Assembly: GCA_016713535.1 (NCBI GenBank)
Contig: JADJOY010000017.1
Location: 62,001 to 126,000 of the forward strand
Origin: Deltaproteobacteria bacterium
GTDB lineage: Bacteria; JADJOY01
Length of the DNA: 64,000 nt
Direction of reading: 5' to 3'
In this document: in pieces, positions 21,739-34,237 of the stretch
Position numbering within the stretch: the stretch's first letter is position 1
Layout of the letters: each line of letters begins with the position of its first letter
The notes under the pieces: model-generated
Seen by the model: the letters and a program-made list of their open reading frames with translations, nothing else
Database searches by the model: none
What the model was told of the DNA's origin: nothing
Position numbers and translations under genes: made by a program

Positions 21739-22719
21739 ATGAACGTGGACGAGCAGAAAGCGATCCTGACGCTGGCTCTGATGGCGGCGTTCGCCGATGG
21801 CGGTAACGACGAGAGCGAGCGCGACGCCCTCAAGGGCATCGCGGCGTCGCTCGCGGGCGAGGGGGCGACCTCGCTGCCCGCGGCCTACCAGGACGTGCTG
21901 ATGAAGCGGGTCACCCGCGCCGACGTCGCGCGCGCGCTGACCTCGCCCGAGACGCGCCAGCTCGCCTTCGAGATGGCGGTGTGCGTGTGCGATGCGGACG
22001 GCGTCCAGTCGCCGGCCGAGCGAGCGTTCCTCGACGGGCTACGCGCTGACCTCGGTCTCGATGCCGGTCAGGCCCAGGCGTTCGTCGAGCGCGCGGAGAG
22101 CCTCGCGGCGGCGGCGAGCGCGCCTGCAGCCGTCGCGTCGGGCGCGGTCGCGGCGGCGAGCCCCTCCATTCCGCGTGCGCCGCTCTCCGCACCTGGCGCG
22201 CCGAGCGAAGCGGAGATCGACCAGCGCATCCTCTCCGCCGCGATCCGTAACGGCGCCCTCGAGCTCCTGCCCGAGTCGCTCGCCACGATGGCGGTGATCC
22301 CGCTCCAGATGAAGCTGGTCCACGAGATCGGTCGCGCGTACGGCTACGACCTCGAGCGCGGTCAGCTCAAGGACCTGCTCGCGACGCTCGGAGTGGGGCT
22401 CACGTCGCAATACGTCGAGCAGGTGGGGCGCAAGCTCCTCGGTGGGATCCTGGGCGCCGTCGGCGGCGGGCTGTTGCGCGGGCTCGGCAAGCAGGCCGTC
22501 AGCTCGGGAATGGGCTTCGCCAGCACCTACGCGCTCGGTCACGTCGCGAAGCGCTACTATGCGGGCGGTCGCACGCTCTCGCCCGAGATGCTCAAGGAGA
22601 CCTTCCAGACGATGCTCGGCGAGGCGAAGAACCTCCAGTCGCGCTACGCGGGCGACATGCAGGAGCAGGCGCGGAGCCTCGACACCCGCCAGCTCGTCGA
22701 CCTGGTGCGGCGGGGCTGA
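21739..22719 (+). CDS. TerB-like / DUF697 domain protein
   Basis: A 326-aa protein. Residues 1-125 have the TerB/DUF533 helical pattern (LMAAFADGGNDESERDALK and VCDADGVQSPAERAFLDGL). An Ala/Pro-rich linker follows, then a DUF697-like region (VIPLQMKLVHEIGRAYGYDL, GLTSQYVEQVGRKLLGG). That region includes a Gly-rich hydrophobic segment likely to enter the membrane. TerB-type domains are associated with stress and metal responses in other bacteria; the role here is unknown. GAGGAGG lies upstream of the ATG at 21739. The gene stands alone. Confidence 0.72.
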   Translation: MNVDEQKAILTLALMAAFADGGNDESERDALKGIAASLAGEGATSLPAAYQDVLMKRVTRADVARALTSPETRQLAFEMAVCVCDADGVQSPAERAFLDGLRADLGLDAGQAQAFVERAESLAAAASAPAAVASGAVAAASPSIPRAPLSAPGAPSEAEIDQRILSAAIRNGALELLPESLATMAVIPLQMKLVHEIGRAYGYDLERGQLKDLLATLGVGLTSQYVEQVGRKLLGGILGAVGGGLLRGLGKQAVSSGMGFASTYALGHVAKRYYAGGRTLSPEMLKETFQTMLGEAKNLQSRYAGDMQEQARSLDTRQLVDLVRRG

Positions 22720-22797
22720 CCCGGGGCGAGCGTGCGCATCCCCGAGCCGCCCGCGCGAGCGGCCGGTGTCGAACCGATTCCGCGGGACGCCGGCGGC

Positions 22798-23949
22798 TCA
22801 GCCGGGCGCGGGCGCCGAGCGGCCCAGGGCGTCGGTCTTGGCCAGGCAGAGATCGTGGTTCGATTCGCTCGGTGGCTTGCACGTGGAGACCACCGCGAAG
22901 CCGCCGTCCCGGGTCTGGACGAGATCGGCGCCAGCGTAGCCGAGCGAGCCGCGGTCGAGCGTGGTCTCGACGATGCGGTTTCCGGCGGCATCGGCCACGA
23001 GCAGGTGCAGGGCGGAGTCCTTCGTGCCACCGAACGCGAAACCTCCCTCCAGCGTGCTCGCCATCTCCCCGACGTTGAAGTCCGGGTCGCCGTAGCTGCG
23101 TCTCCACTCCTCGTCCCCGTGCGCGTCCGTGCGCAGTAGCACCGCGCCGAGATTGCCGGGCGCCGCGGCCGCCCCGATCGCGAAGCCTCCGTCGTCCGTC
23201 GCCACCACCGACGCTGCGGCGTACGTGGACGGGAACCGCCGCTCCCACTGCAGGGCACCCGACCCGTCGACCTTCACGAGCCATGCTTGCGTGGAGCCGC
23301 CTCCGTCGGCCTGGCTTCCCACGAACACATAGCCGCCGTCCTGAGTCGCCACCACGTCGGCTAACCCGGGCTGATCTGGCCCACCGTAGTACTGGCGCCA
23401 CTCCTCGCCGTACGACGCGTCCAGCTTGATCAGCAGCGCCCAGTGATCGAAGCCTTCGGGGGTCCCGGCGAGCAAGTTTCCAGCGAGGATCACGCCGTGG
23501 TCCGGCGTCGCTGCGAGGGCAACGACCTGCTCGAGGGCGGGCCCGGGATAGGTAAGGGATTCGACCTCGGCTCCGTCCTGTCCCACAGCGACGAGCCACG
23601 CGTCGCCTGCGTTCCCGGCCTCGACGCCGGCGACGAGCGCCCCTCCGTCGGACCGCAAGAGTGCGCTCTCGAACCCGTCGCTGCCGCCCGCGCCGAAGCT
23701 GCGTGACCAGCGCTCGAAACCCGCCCCGTCGGTTCGAAGCAGCAGCCCGTCGCCAGCGCCGACCCGACCACCGAACATCAGATCACCGTCGGGTGCCTCA
23801 CGCACGAAGCGCGCGAGGTCGTTGCCGGCGCCGCCGTAGCGTTCGTGGAAGGTGGGTTGACATCCCCCCGCCGCGAGGACGAGTCCGACGAGCGCCACCA
23901 CGCTCTTCGTCCGCGGATACGATCGACCGCTCGCTCGGGTCACTCGCAT
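22798..23949 (-). CDS. lipoprotein with beta-propeller-type repeats
   Basis: A 383-aa lipoprotein (signal VVALVGLVLAAGGC). The mature part consists of repeated ~50-residue units with a conserved pattern: DGG(Y/F)-hydrophobic-G-n-LLRTDAxG-ExWRRSYG, ending GGxxxDxL. The pattern is typical of quinoprotein/SBBP-like propellers that are abundant in exported proteins of this bacterial group. No catalytic motif is visible. The start at 23949 fits the signal peptide. It precedes nothing obvious and follows argG on the same strand by 118 bp. Confidence 0.7.
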   Translation of the reverse strand: MRVTRASGRSYPRTKSVVALVGLVLAAGGCQPTFHERYGGAGNDLARFVREAPDGDLMFGGRVGAGDGLLLRTDGAGFERWSRSFGAGGSDGFESALLRSDGGALVAGVEAGNAGDAWLVAVGQDGAEVESLTYPGPALEQVVALAATPDHGVILAGNLLAGTPEGFDHWALLIKLDASYGEEWRQYYGGPDQPGLADVVATQDGGYVFVGSQADGGGSTQAWLVKVDGSGALQWERRFPSTYAAASVVATDDGGFAIGAAAAPGNLGAVLLRTDAHGDEEWRRSYGDPDFNVGEMASTLEGGFAFGGTKDSALHLLVADAAGNRIVETTLDRGSLGYAGADLVQTRDGGFAVVSTCKPPSESNHDLCLAKTDALGRSAPAPG

Positions 23950-24067
23950 CACGGCCTTCTCCTCACGGGCCACTATCCGCCGCGCAGACCCCGATCCGCC
24001 ACCCGGGGGTCTCCGCCGCGCCATCGGCGCCCACCGCGGGACGGGTGGGCCCGGAGCCGCTCGGGAA

Positions 24068-25285
<1,218 letters not shown>

Positions 25286-25361
25286 GGATTCACTCCTTGC
25301 ATGGGACGGCGAGGTCGATCGCGCGGCTGCGTCGGGGCGAGCCTCGGGGTCCCGAGAAATC

Positions 25362-25432
25362 GGGCGGGGATGAACCCCGCCCCTACGTGCAACGACGGCG
25401 GCCCGGGGTAGGGGCGGGGCCCGTCCCCGCCC
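25362..25432. repeat. two palindromic repeats (GGGGCGGGG family) in inverted orientation
   Basis: At 25362-25386, the complement of GTAGGGGCGGGG-n5-CCCCGCCC. At 25408-25432, the same element on the plus strand with CCCGT as loop. Each forms an 8-bp stem. Further copies occur at 40986 and 52432. The pair sits in the argF-argG gap and could act on transcript processing or termination within the operon. Confidence 0.75.
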
Positions 25433-25470
25433 GCAGCGTTCGGTCCGGCGACGTCGCGGATTCGATCATC

Positions 25471-26412
25471 TCAACGGCTCGCCAGCTTCTTCTTCCACTC
25501 GGGTTCCGCCATCAGGAACTCGAGCAGCGCCTTCTGTGCGTGCAGGCGGTTCTCGGCCTGGTCGAAGATCACCGAGTGCGGTCCCTCCATCACGTCCTCG
25601 GTGATCTCCTCGCCGCGGTGCGCCGGCAGGCAGTGGAGCACGAGCGCCTCCGGATCCGCCAGCGCCACGAGCCTGGCGTCGAGCTGGTAGGGCGCGAGCG
25701 CCTCGAGCCGGTCGTCGCGCTCGGCCTCCTGCCCCATGCTCACCCACACGTCGGTGCTGATGGCGTGAGCGCCGTTCACCGCCTCGAGCGGATCGCGGGT
25801 CACCACCACCCGGCTGCGCTGCTCGCGGTCGAGCTTGCTCAGCACCTCGTCGGAGGGCGCGTACGCCGGCGGCGTGGCGATGCGGAAGCGGAAGCCCAGC
25901 CTGGCACTCGCCAGGATCCACGAGTGGGCGACGTTGTTGCCGTCACCGACGTACGCGGCTTCGAGCCCGTCGAGGGTGCCGCGCTTCTCCAGGATGGTGA
26001 GCAGGTCGGCGAGGATCTGGCACGGGTGGAGGAGGTCGGAGAGCGCGTTGATGACCGGGATCGTCGACCACTCCGCGTACTCCTCGAGGATCGACTGCGA
26101 TCCCGTGCGCAGCACGATCGCGTCGACGTAGCGCGACAGCACCCGCGCCGTGTCCTTGACCGGCTCACCGCGGCCGATCTGGGTGACGCCGGGTGTGAGG
26201 AAGATGGTGTGCGCGCCGAGGTCGTATGCGCCAACCTCGAAGGACACGCGGGTGCGCGTCGAGGACTTCTCGAAGAGCAGGCCGATCGCTTTCCCCTCGA
26301 GGATGCGGCTCCGGTAGATGCCGGGCCCCTTCTTCATCTCGCGGGCGCGGTCGAGGACCGCGAGGATCTCCTCGCGGGTCAGGTCGAGCAGGCTGAGCAG
26401 GTGTCTCGGCAT
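25471..26412 (-). CDS. argF: ornithine carbamoyltransferase
   Basis: 313 aa. Transfers carbamoyl phosphate to ornithine to make citrulline. The carbamoyl-phosphate motif SSTRTRVSFE, the HPCQILADL motif and the ornithine-side signature HCLPAHRGEEI are all present. The start at 26412 (MPRHLLSLLDLTREEIL) gives the family N-terminus and lies five bases after the argD stop, so the two are coupled. An open frame continues upstream in an unrelated frame of argD and is not part of this gene. Confidence 0.96.
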   Translation of the reverse strand: MPRHLLSLLDLTREEILAVLDRAREMKKGPGIYRSRILEGKAIGLLFEKSSTRTRVSFEVGAYDLGAHTIFLTPGVTQIGRGEPVKDTARVLSRYVDAIVLRTGSQSILEEYAEWSTIPVINALSDLLHPCQILADLLTILEKRGTLDGLEAAYVGDGNNVAHSWILASARLGFRFRIATPPAYAPSDEVLSKLDREQRSRVVVTRDPLEAVNGAHAISTDVWVSMGQEAERDDRLEALAPYQLDARLVALADPEALVLHCLPAHRGEEITEDVMEGPHSVIFDQAENRLHAQKALLEFLMAEPEWKKKLASR

Positions 26413-26417
26413 GGCGG

Positions 26418-27652
<1,235 letters not shown>

Positions 27653-27656
<4 letters not shown>

Positions 27657-28510
27657 GGCGTGATGAGGGTCCCGATCCCGCGGTCGGTGAAGATCTCGAG
27701 CAGCACGGCGTGGGGTACGCGGCCGTCGATCACGTGGGCCTGGTGGACGCCGTCGGCGAGCGCCGCGAGGAGCTTGGGGATCATGCCGCCCTTCGCGGTG
27801 CCCTGGCTGATGAGCGCGCGTGCCTCGGACGCGGTGAGGTTCGTGATGCGCTTGCCCTCCGCGTCCTTGACGCCCTCGACGTCGGTGATGAGCACGAGCT
27901 TCTCGGCCTTGAGCGCCACCGCCAGCGCGCTGGCGAAAGTGTCCGCATTCAGGTTCAGCGTCTCGCCGTTCTCGCCGGCCGCCACCGGAGCGATCACCGG
28001 GATGAAGCCGGCCGCGTCGAGGTGATCGATCACGCTCGGGTCGACCGCCACCACCTCGCCGACCTGGCCCATGTCGCGCGGACCCGTCGAAGTCTGCTTG
28101 GGCGGCGCTCGACGCGCTCGCACCAGCCCGCCGTCCTTGCCCGATAGGCCGACCCCGCGGCCCCCCACGGACTGGATCTTCTGGACGATGGTCCGGTTCA
28201 CGTGACCGACCAGGACCATCTCCACGACCTCGACCGCCTCGGCGCTGGTGACACGGATCCCGTCCACGAACTCGGACGGGATGGCGAGCTTCTCGAGCCA
28301 GTCGTTGATCTGGGGCCCACCGCCGTGCACCACCACCGGCCGGATGCCGACGAGCTGCAGCAGCACCAGATCTTGGACGAATGCGTCCTTGAGCTCGGCA
28401 TGGACCATCGCCGCGCCGCCGTACTTGATCACGACGGTCTTGCCCGCGAAGCGCTGGATGTAAGGCAGCGCCTCGATGAGGACCTGCGCGCGTTCGATCA
28501 GTCGTTCCAT
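27653..28510 (-). CDS. argB: acetylglutamate kinase
   Basis: 285 aa. Phosphorylates N-acetylglutamate, the second step of arginine synthesis. Motifs are KTVVIKYGGAAM, VVVHGGGPQIN, GLSGKDGGL and NADTFASALA. A ~20-residue N-terminal helix precedes the first strand; in characterised kinases such an extension goes with hexamerisation and arginine feedback inhibition, so this is probably the regulated step. First gene of argBDFG, about 130 bp downstream of hslU with a repeat between. Confidence 0.95.
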
Positions 28511-28548
28511 CTCGCTGGTCTCACGGGAGGGCGGTGCGGCCTCGTCGA

Positions 28549-28599
28549 GCGGGGGCTCGTCCCCGCAGGGGGCCCGGCGGGGGACTAGCCCCGCGCTAC
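28549..28599. repeat. GC-rich palindromic repeat (CGCTAC family) between hslU and argB
   Basis: GCGGGGGCTCGTCCCCGC followed after a short spacer by GCGGGGGACTAGCCCCGCGCTAC. Both halves form hairpins. The element shares the GCGGGG...CTCGTCCCC and CCCCGCGCTAC parts with the one at 61522-61580. Confidence 0.65.
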
Positions 28600-28639
28600 G
28601 GCGCGGCCGAACGGGCCGTCGTGTTCCTCGATTCGTGGC

Positions 28640-29974
28640 TCACAGGATGTACCGGCTCAGGTCCGTGTCCTCGACGACGTCCTTCAGCCGGTCGCGGACC
28701 ATCGCGGCGTCGACCTTCACGGTCTCGCCCTTGCGTTCCGGCGCGTCGAACGACACCTCCTCGAGAAGCCGCTCGATCACGGTGTGAAGGCGCCGCGCGC
28801 CGATGTTCTCGGTTTCCTCGTTGACCCGGGCCGCGGTCTCGGCGATCGCGCGGATGCCGTCTTCGGTGAAGTCGACCGTCAGCCCCTCGGTGCCGAGCAG
28901 CGCCGCGGCGTGGCGGATCGGCGAGCCCCCGGACTCGCTCAGGATCTGAACGAACTCGTCGACGCCGAGGTCGTCGAGCTCTACCCGGATCGGCAAGCGG
29001 CCCTGGAGCTCCGGGATCAGGTCGGACGGCTTCGAGATGTGGAAGGCGCCCGCGGCGATGAAGAGCACGTGATCGGTGCGCACCAGCCCGTAGCGGGTGT
29101 TGACGGTCGAGCCCCCGAGGAGCGGCAGCAGGTCGCGTTGCACGCCCTCGCGCGACACGTCCGGCCCGGCCTGGCCCTCGCCGCTGCCGGCGACCTTGTC
29201 GAGCTCGTCGAGGAACACGATCCCGGACTCCTCGACCCGCTGCACCGCGGTGCGCTTCACTGCCTCGGCGTCGACGAGGCGCCCCGACTCCTCCTCGAGG
29301 AGCTGTTCGCGCGCCTCGGCCACGGTGGCGAGCCGGCGCTCGGTTCGCTTCGGGAACAGGTTCCCGAGCATGTTCTGCATCTGCAGGTCCATCTCCTCCA
29401 TGCCCTGGGGAGTCATGACCTCGACCTTGGGAAACGTCCGCACCGGCGTCTCGATCTCGATGGTGCGTTCGTCGAGGGCGCCGTCCTTGAGGAGCCGGCG
29501 CAGCCGGTCGCGAGAGGTCTCGCGCTCGCCCGGCTCGGCTGGACGCGACGGGCCGGGCAGCAAGAGGTCGAGGATCCGCTCCTCCACGCGCTCGGCGGCC
29601 TTGCCGCGCACCTTCTCCTCCTCTTCGGCGCGAACCTGGTTCACGGCCTGGTGGACGAGGTCGCGGATCATCGACTCGACGTCGCGGCCCACGTAGCCCA
29701 CCTCGGTGAACTTGGTGGCCTCGACCTTGATGAACGGCGCCTTCACGAGCCGGGCGATGCGTCGCGCGATCTCGGTCTTGCCGACTCCCGTGGGCCCGAT
29801 CATGAGGATGTTCTTGGGCAGGATCTCGCGGCCGAGCTCGACCGGAAGCTGCGCGCGGCGCCAGCGGTCCCGAAGCGCGACCGCGACCGCGCGCTTCGCC
29901 GCCGCCTGCCCGACGATGTACTTGTCGAGCTCGGCGACCACGCGCCTCGGAGTCAGCTCCTGTTCCAGGTCCAT
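28640..29974 (-). CDS. hslU: ATP-dependent protease ATPase subunit HslU
   Basis: 444-aa AAA+ unfoldase that feeds substrates to HslV. The N-terminal segment [17 protein letters not shown] is typical. Walker A is GPTGVGKTE (about 61-69), the family motif [13 protein letters not shown] follows, the inserted I-domain spans about 110-240, and Walker B is IVFLDELDK. The C-terminus ends SRYIL, in keeping with the tail that docks into HslV. It lies 43 bp downstream of hslV. Confidence 0.97.
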   Translation of the reverse strand: MDLEQELTPRRVVAELDKYIVGQAAAKRAVAVALRDRWRRAQLPVELGREILPKNILMIGPTGVGKTEIARRIARLVKAPFIKVEATKFTEVGYVGRDVESMIRDLVHQAVNQVRAEEEEKVRGKAAERVEERILDLLLPGPSRPAEPGERETSRDRLRRLLKDGALDERTIEIETPVRTFPKVEVMTPQGMEEMDLQMQNMLGNLFPKRTERRLATVAEAREQLLEEESGRLVDAEAVKRTAVQRVEESGIVFLDELDKVAGSGEGQAGPDVSREGVQRDLLPLLGGSTVNTRYGLVRTDHVLFIAAGAFHISKPSDLIPELQGRLPIRVELDDLGVDEFVQILSESGGSPIRHAAALLGTEGLTVDFTEDGIRAIAETAARVNEETENIGARRLHTVIERLLEEVSFDAPERKGETVKVDAAMVRDRLKDVVEDTDLSRYIL

Positions 29975-30017
29975 CGGGTCACCAGTCGCGTGCAGGCGGG
30001 CTCGAGCCGGCCCGCTC

Positions 30018-30569
30018 TCAGATCTCTTCGACGACGATTTCGTCGTTCGTGTAGAGGCAGATCTCGGCGGCGATGCGGATCGACTCGAACGCGATCTTGG
30101 CCGGCTCGAGCTCGGTGTGGGCGAGCATCGCGCGCGCGGCCGCGAGGGCGTAGGGCGCCCCGGAGCCCACCGCGATCACGCCGTCTTCGGGTTCGATCAC
30201 GTCACCGTTCCCCGAGATCAGCAGGCAGTGGTCGGGATCGGCGACGATGATCATCGCCTCGAGGCGGCGCAGGATCCGGTCGGTCCGCCAGTCCTTGGCG
30301 AGCTCGGCGGCGGCCCGGAGCAGGCTTCCGTTCGACGTCTCGAGCTTCTCCTCGAACTTGTCGAGGAGCGCGCCGGCGTCCGCCGCGGCCCCCGCGAAGC
30401 CCGCGACCACGCGGTCGCCGTAGAGGCGCCGCACCTTGCGCGCGCTGTGCTTGAGGATCGTGTCGCCGAAGGTGACCTGGCCGTCGCCGGCCATGGCGGC
30501 CTTCTCGCCGCGGCGGACCGCCACGATCGTGGTGCTGCGCCAGCGGGGCTCGTCGCGTCGGCTTCGCAT
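30018..30569 (-). CDS. hslV: ATP-dependent protease peptidase subunit HslV
   Basis: 183-aa proteasome-type threonine peptidase. After a short propeptide ([12 protein letters not shown]) the mature enzyme begins TTIVAVRRG, with the catalytic N-terminal Thr. Conserved [19 protein letters not shown] and [17 protein letters not shown] follow. The ATG at 30569 is chosen; a GTG directly before it is also possible. It forms the HslUV complex with the next gene and lies 254 bp downstream of xerC. Confidence 0.96.
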   Translation of the reverse strand: MRSRRDEPRWRSTTIVAVRRGEKAAMAGDGQVTFGDTILKHSARKVRRLYGDRVVAGFAGAAADAGALLDKFEEKLETSNGSLLRAAAELAKDWRTDRILRRLEAMIIVADPDHCLLISGNGDVIEPEDGVIAVGSGAPYALAAARAMLAHTELEPAKIAFESIRIAAEICLYTNDEIVVEEI

Positions 30570-30823
30570 CACTGTCCCTGGAAAACGCGAGCAGGCCCGG
30601 CCGATGCACCGGACGCGATCCCGTCTCGACTCGTGGGAAAGCCGCTAGGAGTAGCACACACCCCCCCACCCCCCAAGGAACCGCTCGACCCGTCGTTGGC
30701 TGGAAGGGGACCGACGCCGGAACTCGCGGGGGCGGCCGGAGCCCCGCGTCTCGGAACGCGCGGTGCCGAACGTCGACCGAGCCATCGCCCCGGTGAGGCG
30801 TGCGAACCGAACGACCGCGCCCG

Positions 30824-31786
30824 TCACCCCTTGCGGCGCGCGCGCGGATGCGCGGCGTCGTAGTCGCGCGCGAGCGTACCGAGCCCGACGTGGGTGTAGC
30901 GCTGGGTGGTCGAGATACTGGCGTGGCCGAGCAGCTCCTGGATCGAGCGCAAGTCGGCGCCACCCTCGAGGAGGTGTGTCGCGAAGGTGTGGCGGAGGAG
31001 GTGCGGGTGGACGTTCTTCTCGAGGCCGGCGTCGTCCCGCGCCGTATCGAGCGCGCGCGCCATGCTGCGCGTGGTGAGGCGGCCACCGCGGGCATTCAGG
31101 AACAGCGCGAGTCGATCCTCGCGCCGGTTCGGGGCGTCGCCATCCGCGCGCTTCGCGAGCTCGGCGAGGAGCGCGGCTCGCGCTTCGAGGTACGGCCGCA
31201 ACGCCTCGGCTGCGGCCCCACTGAGCGGCACGATCCGCTCCTTGCGGCCCTTGCCCCGCACGCGGATCAGCGAGAGGTCGGGCTCGATGTCGCCGAGGTC
31301 GATCCCCGCTGCCTCCGCCACCCGCACCCCCGAGCCATAGAGCAGCTCGAGCAGCAGGTGGGCGCGGCGCGCTGCGAAGCCGCCCTGGTCGGTGGCCGCG
31401 ATCAACGCCTCGGCCTCCTCGAACAGGAGGTGGCGCGGCGTCGCCTTGGGCAGGCGCGGTGATTCCAGCACCTCGCTCGGGTCGCCCTCGATCCCACCTT
31501 CGCGCCTCACGAAGCGAAAGAAGGTGCGGAACGCGGAGAGCTTGCGCGCCGTGGTGGTGCGCTTGCGGCCCACGAGCCGCTTGGCCAGATGGGCGCGCAG
31601 GTCGGCGCGGGTGATCGAGGCCACCGCGATGGGGGCGGTCGCTCCACCGCGGCGCTCGGCGAGGTCTTCGGCGAGCGCTTCGAGCTCGGCGCGATAGCCA
31701 CGCAGCGTGTGCGGCGAAGCGTTGCGCTCGACGCGGAGATACTCGGCGAAGCGCTCGATCCAATCACGCAGGTCCGAGGTCGTCAC
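30824..31786 (-). CDS. xerC: tyrosine recombinase XerC
   Basis: 320 aa. Resolves chromosome dimers at dif together with XerD. An N-terminal SAM-like core-binding domain (about 1-110) precedes the catalytic domain. The catalytic set is visible: Arg in YGSGVRVAEAAG, Lys in RVRGKGRKERIVPL, HLLRHTFATHLL (His/Arg), the second His in ELLGHASISTTQ and Tyr in RYTHV. Location next to hslVU and the absence of phage genes argue for a housekeeping XerC rather than a mobile-element integrase. Confidence 0.92.
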   Translation of the reverse strand: MTTSDLRDWIERFAEYLRVERNASPHTLRGYRAELEALAEDLAERRGGATAPIAVASITRADLRAHLAKRLVGRKRTTTARKLSAFRTFFRFVRREGGIEGDPSEVLESPRLPKATPRHLLFEEAEALIAATDQGGFAARRAHLLLELLYGSGVRVAEAAGIDLGDIEPDLSLIRVRGKGRKERIVPLSGAAAEALRPYLEARAALLAELAKRADGDAPNRREDRLALFLNARGGRLTTRSMARALDTARDDAGLEKNVHPHLLRHTFATHLLEGGADLRSIQELLGHASISTTQRYTHVGLGTLARDYDAAHPRARRKG

Positions 31787-32087
31787 GGCGCGACTCTACC
31801 CCGTTCGCCGCTCTCTCCGTGAGGCCGGGCGTGCGCGCCCAGCCTCGTAACGGCCGAGGCGCGGTGCGTCACGGGGTCGCAACGAGCGTTGCCCCACCAA
31901 CGGCTTCTGGCATGGTGATTTCGCCTCTCGATGACGGTGTCTGCGGGCTCTCCGGCGCCTGAGCGGCTCGCGGCACACGGCGTGCAAACCATCGAGTTTT
32001 CAGCGGTGTGGCGCGGTCTTGGGTGGACCGCACGCCGGGATCGCACCGTCCGGTGACGTCGATGGGCGAGGTTGGTGACGGTAAGTT
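31787..32087. other. intergenic region between divergent xerC and acyl-CoA dehydrogenase genes
   Basis: No gene is seen in this stretch. It contains a short hairpin (GCGGTC-n7-GACCGC, around 32010-32035) and is less GC-rich than the coding sequence. With the promoter candidate that follows, the divergent gap is 414 bp long. Confidence 0.4.
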
Positions 32088-32116
32088 TTGACGCACCGTG
32101 TTGAGCGTGGTTCAAT
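32088..32116 (+). promoter_or_regulatory. sigma-70-type promoter candidate for the acyl-CoA dehydrogenase gene
   Basis: TTGACG (32088-32093), a 17-bp spacer, then TTCAAT (32111-32116). The -35 box matches the consensus in five of six bases and the -10 box in four of six. It lies about 85 bases upstream of the start codon at 32201. Confidence 0.5.
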
Positions 32117-32200
32117 GAGGGTTCCGTCCAAAGGCGGGACTCCGTTCTTTCAGGTGCCGACCATTCCGGCGGCAACTCGATGACGGAAAGGGGCAAGGGA

Positions 32201-34122
32201 ATGAGCACGATCCAGCACAGCACCGAGGCCGAATCCAGGCAGCTCGCCGAAGACTCGCGCGAGCAGGACTGGTCCGGGCGAGCCTTCATCCGCGAGATGT
32301 TCCTCGGGAACTTCGAGCTGGATGTCATCCACCCGTTCCCGCTCGAGAAGCCGTGGACGCCCGAGTTCCTGAAGTTCTACGAGGGGATGAAGGACATCCT
32401 CACCAACGTCGTCGACTCGGTCGAGATCGACGCCACCGGTGAGTATCCCCCCCACGTCGTCGACGCGCTGCGCAAGATCGGCGCGTTCGGCATGAAGGTG
32501 CCCAGAGGTACGGCGGTCTCGGCCTGCACCAGGTCGAGTACAACCGCATCATGGAGATGGTGGGCTCGATGGACGGCAACATCTGCGCGTTGCTCTCCGC
32601 ACACCAGTCGATCGGCGTTCCCCAGCCGCTCAAGCTGTTCGGCAGCCCCGAGCTCAAGAAGAAGTACCTTCCGCGCTGCGCCGCGGGCGCGATCTCGGCG
32701 TTCGCCCTGACCGAGCCGCACGCCGGCTCGGACCCGGCTAGCCTCTCGACCACTGCCGAGCCCAGCGAAGACGGCAAGCACTTCATTCTGAACGGCGAGA
32801 AGCTGTGGTGCACGAACGGTACGCTCGCCGAGCTGCTCGTGGTCATGGCGCGCAATCCCAAGACCAAGAAGATCAGCGCGTTCATCGTCGAAACCGCCTG
32901 GGAAGGCGTCACGATTCAGCACCGCTGCCGATTCATGGGTCTCAAGGCTCTCGCCAACGCGGTCATCACCTTCAACAACGTGAAGGTGCCGCGCGACAAC
33001 ATCATCGGTGACGAGGGCAAGGGCCTGAAGATCGCCCTCGTGACGCTCAACACGGGTCGGCTCACGCTGCCGGCGGCGAGCGCGGGCGGCGCCAAGCGTT
33101 CGCTCGAGATCCTCCGTCACTGGTGCAACGAGCGCAACCAGTGGGGCGTTCCGGTCGGTAAGCACGAGGCGATCGGCCACCAGCTCGCCGACATGGCGGC
33201 GACCACCTGGGCCATGGACTCGGTGAGCGACCTGTGCAGCCAGATGGCGGACCGCGGCGGCTACGACATCCGCCTCGAGGCCGCGGCGGCCAAGGAATGG
33301 AACACCGTGCGCGGCTGGGAGCTGATCGACCGCACCCTGCAGATCCGCGGCGGGCGTGGCTACGAGACCGAGAAGTCGCTCAAGGAGCGCGGTGAGTTTC
33401 CGGCGCCCGTCGAGCGCGTGATGCGCGACTGCCGCATCAACCTGATCTTCGAGGGATCCTCCGAGATCATGCACCTTTTCATGGCCCGCGAGGCGGTGGA
33501 CAAGCACCTCCAGGTCGCCGGCGCCATGATCAACCCCAAGTCGACGATCGCCGACAAGATGAAGGCGATGCCCGGCATCCTCGGCTACTACTCGAAGTGG
33601 TATCCGCCGCTCTGGCTCAAGGGCTTGACCGCGCCGTTCGCGTTCGCGGACTGGGGCCGCCTCGCGCCGCAGCTTCGCTTCATCGAGCGCAGCTGCCGCC
33701 GGCTCGCTCGCAACACCTTCCACGGCATGGCGATCTACCAGGCGAAGATGGAGCGCAAGCAGGCGTTCTTGTTCCGCGCCGTGGACATCGTGATGGAGCT
33801 CTTCGCGATGGCGGCCACGGTGTCGCGCACCCGCGCGTTGCTCGATGCCAAGGACGCCGATGCCCAGAAGGCGGTCGAGCTCACCGAGCTCTTCTGTGCC
33901 AACTCGCGGATGAAGATCGAGCGCCTCTTCGAGGACCTCTGGACCAACAACGACGCGATCAAGAACAAGGTCGCGGGTCAGGTCCTCAAGTACGAGCACA
34001 AGTGGATGGAAGAGGGCATCATCGACATCGGCGTGACGAACGATGCGATCCGTCCCAAGGCGATCATGGACCTTCGCAAGAAGGAAGCGGCCGAGGAGCC
34101 GCGTCTCGCCGCCGCATCCTGA
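32201..34122 (+). CDS. acyl-CoA dehydrogenase (large, C-terminally extended), frameshifted
   Basis: About 640 aa. After a variable N-terminus the family core follows: KFYEGMKDILTNVVD, then past the shift YGGLGLHQVEYNRIME, ICALLSAHQSIG, SAFALTEPHAGSDPA and the FAD-binding RFMGLKALANAVITF. The C-terminal helices show LQIRGGRGYETE and IFEGSSEIMHLFMAREAVD, with about 150 residues beyond the normal domain. The frame breaks near 32506 (MKVPR/YGG) and one missing base repairs it. The start at 32201 follows AAAGGGGCAAGGGA; 32180 is an alternative. It oxidises acyl-CoA to enoyl-CoA; chain length is unknown. Own promoter and terminator candidates suggest a single-gene unit. Confidence 0.88.
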
Positions 34123-34171
34123 CGTGACGGACTCGCTGGCTGCTCGCCGCGGCCAGTGAATGCAGATCAAG

Positions 34172-34198
34172 ACGGCCACCCTGACGGGTGGCCGTTTT
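34172..34198 (+). terminator. rho-independent terminator
   Basis: ACGGCCACCC-TGAC-GGGTGGCCGT: a perfect 10-bp stem with a 4-base loop followed by TTTT. It starts 50 bases after the acyl-CoA dehydrogenase stop. This is the clearest intrinsic terminator in the window, and it also rules out a start for the next gene before 34200. Confidence 0.9.
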
Positions 34199-34237
34199 CA
34201 TTGGCGCCGAGGTGGGCCGCCGCGCCCGGGATCGACG

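Noticed and set aside
30824-31786. Tyrosine recombinase as a mobile-element integrase
   Set aside because: It lies in the conserved xerC-hslV-hslU neighbourhood, has XerC length and motifs, and has no attachment-site repeats or cargo genes around it.
34160-34237. Longer N-terminus for the lipase maturation factor-like gene
   Set aside because: That start precedes and includes the intrinsic terminator at 34172-34198.
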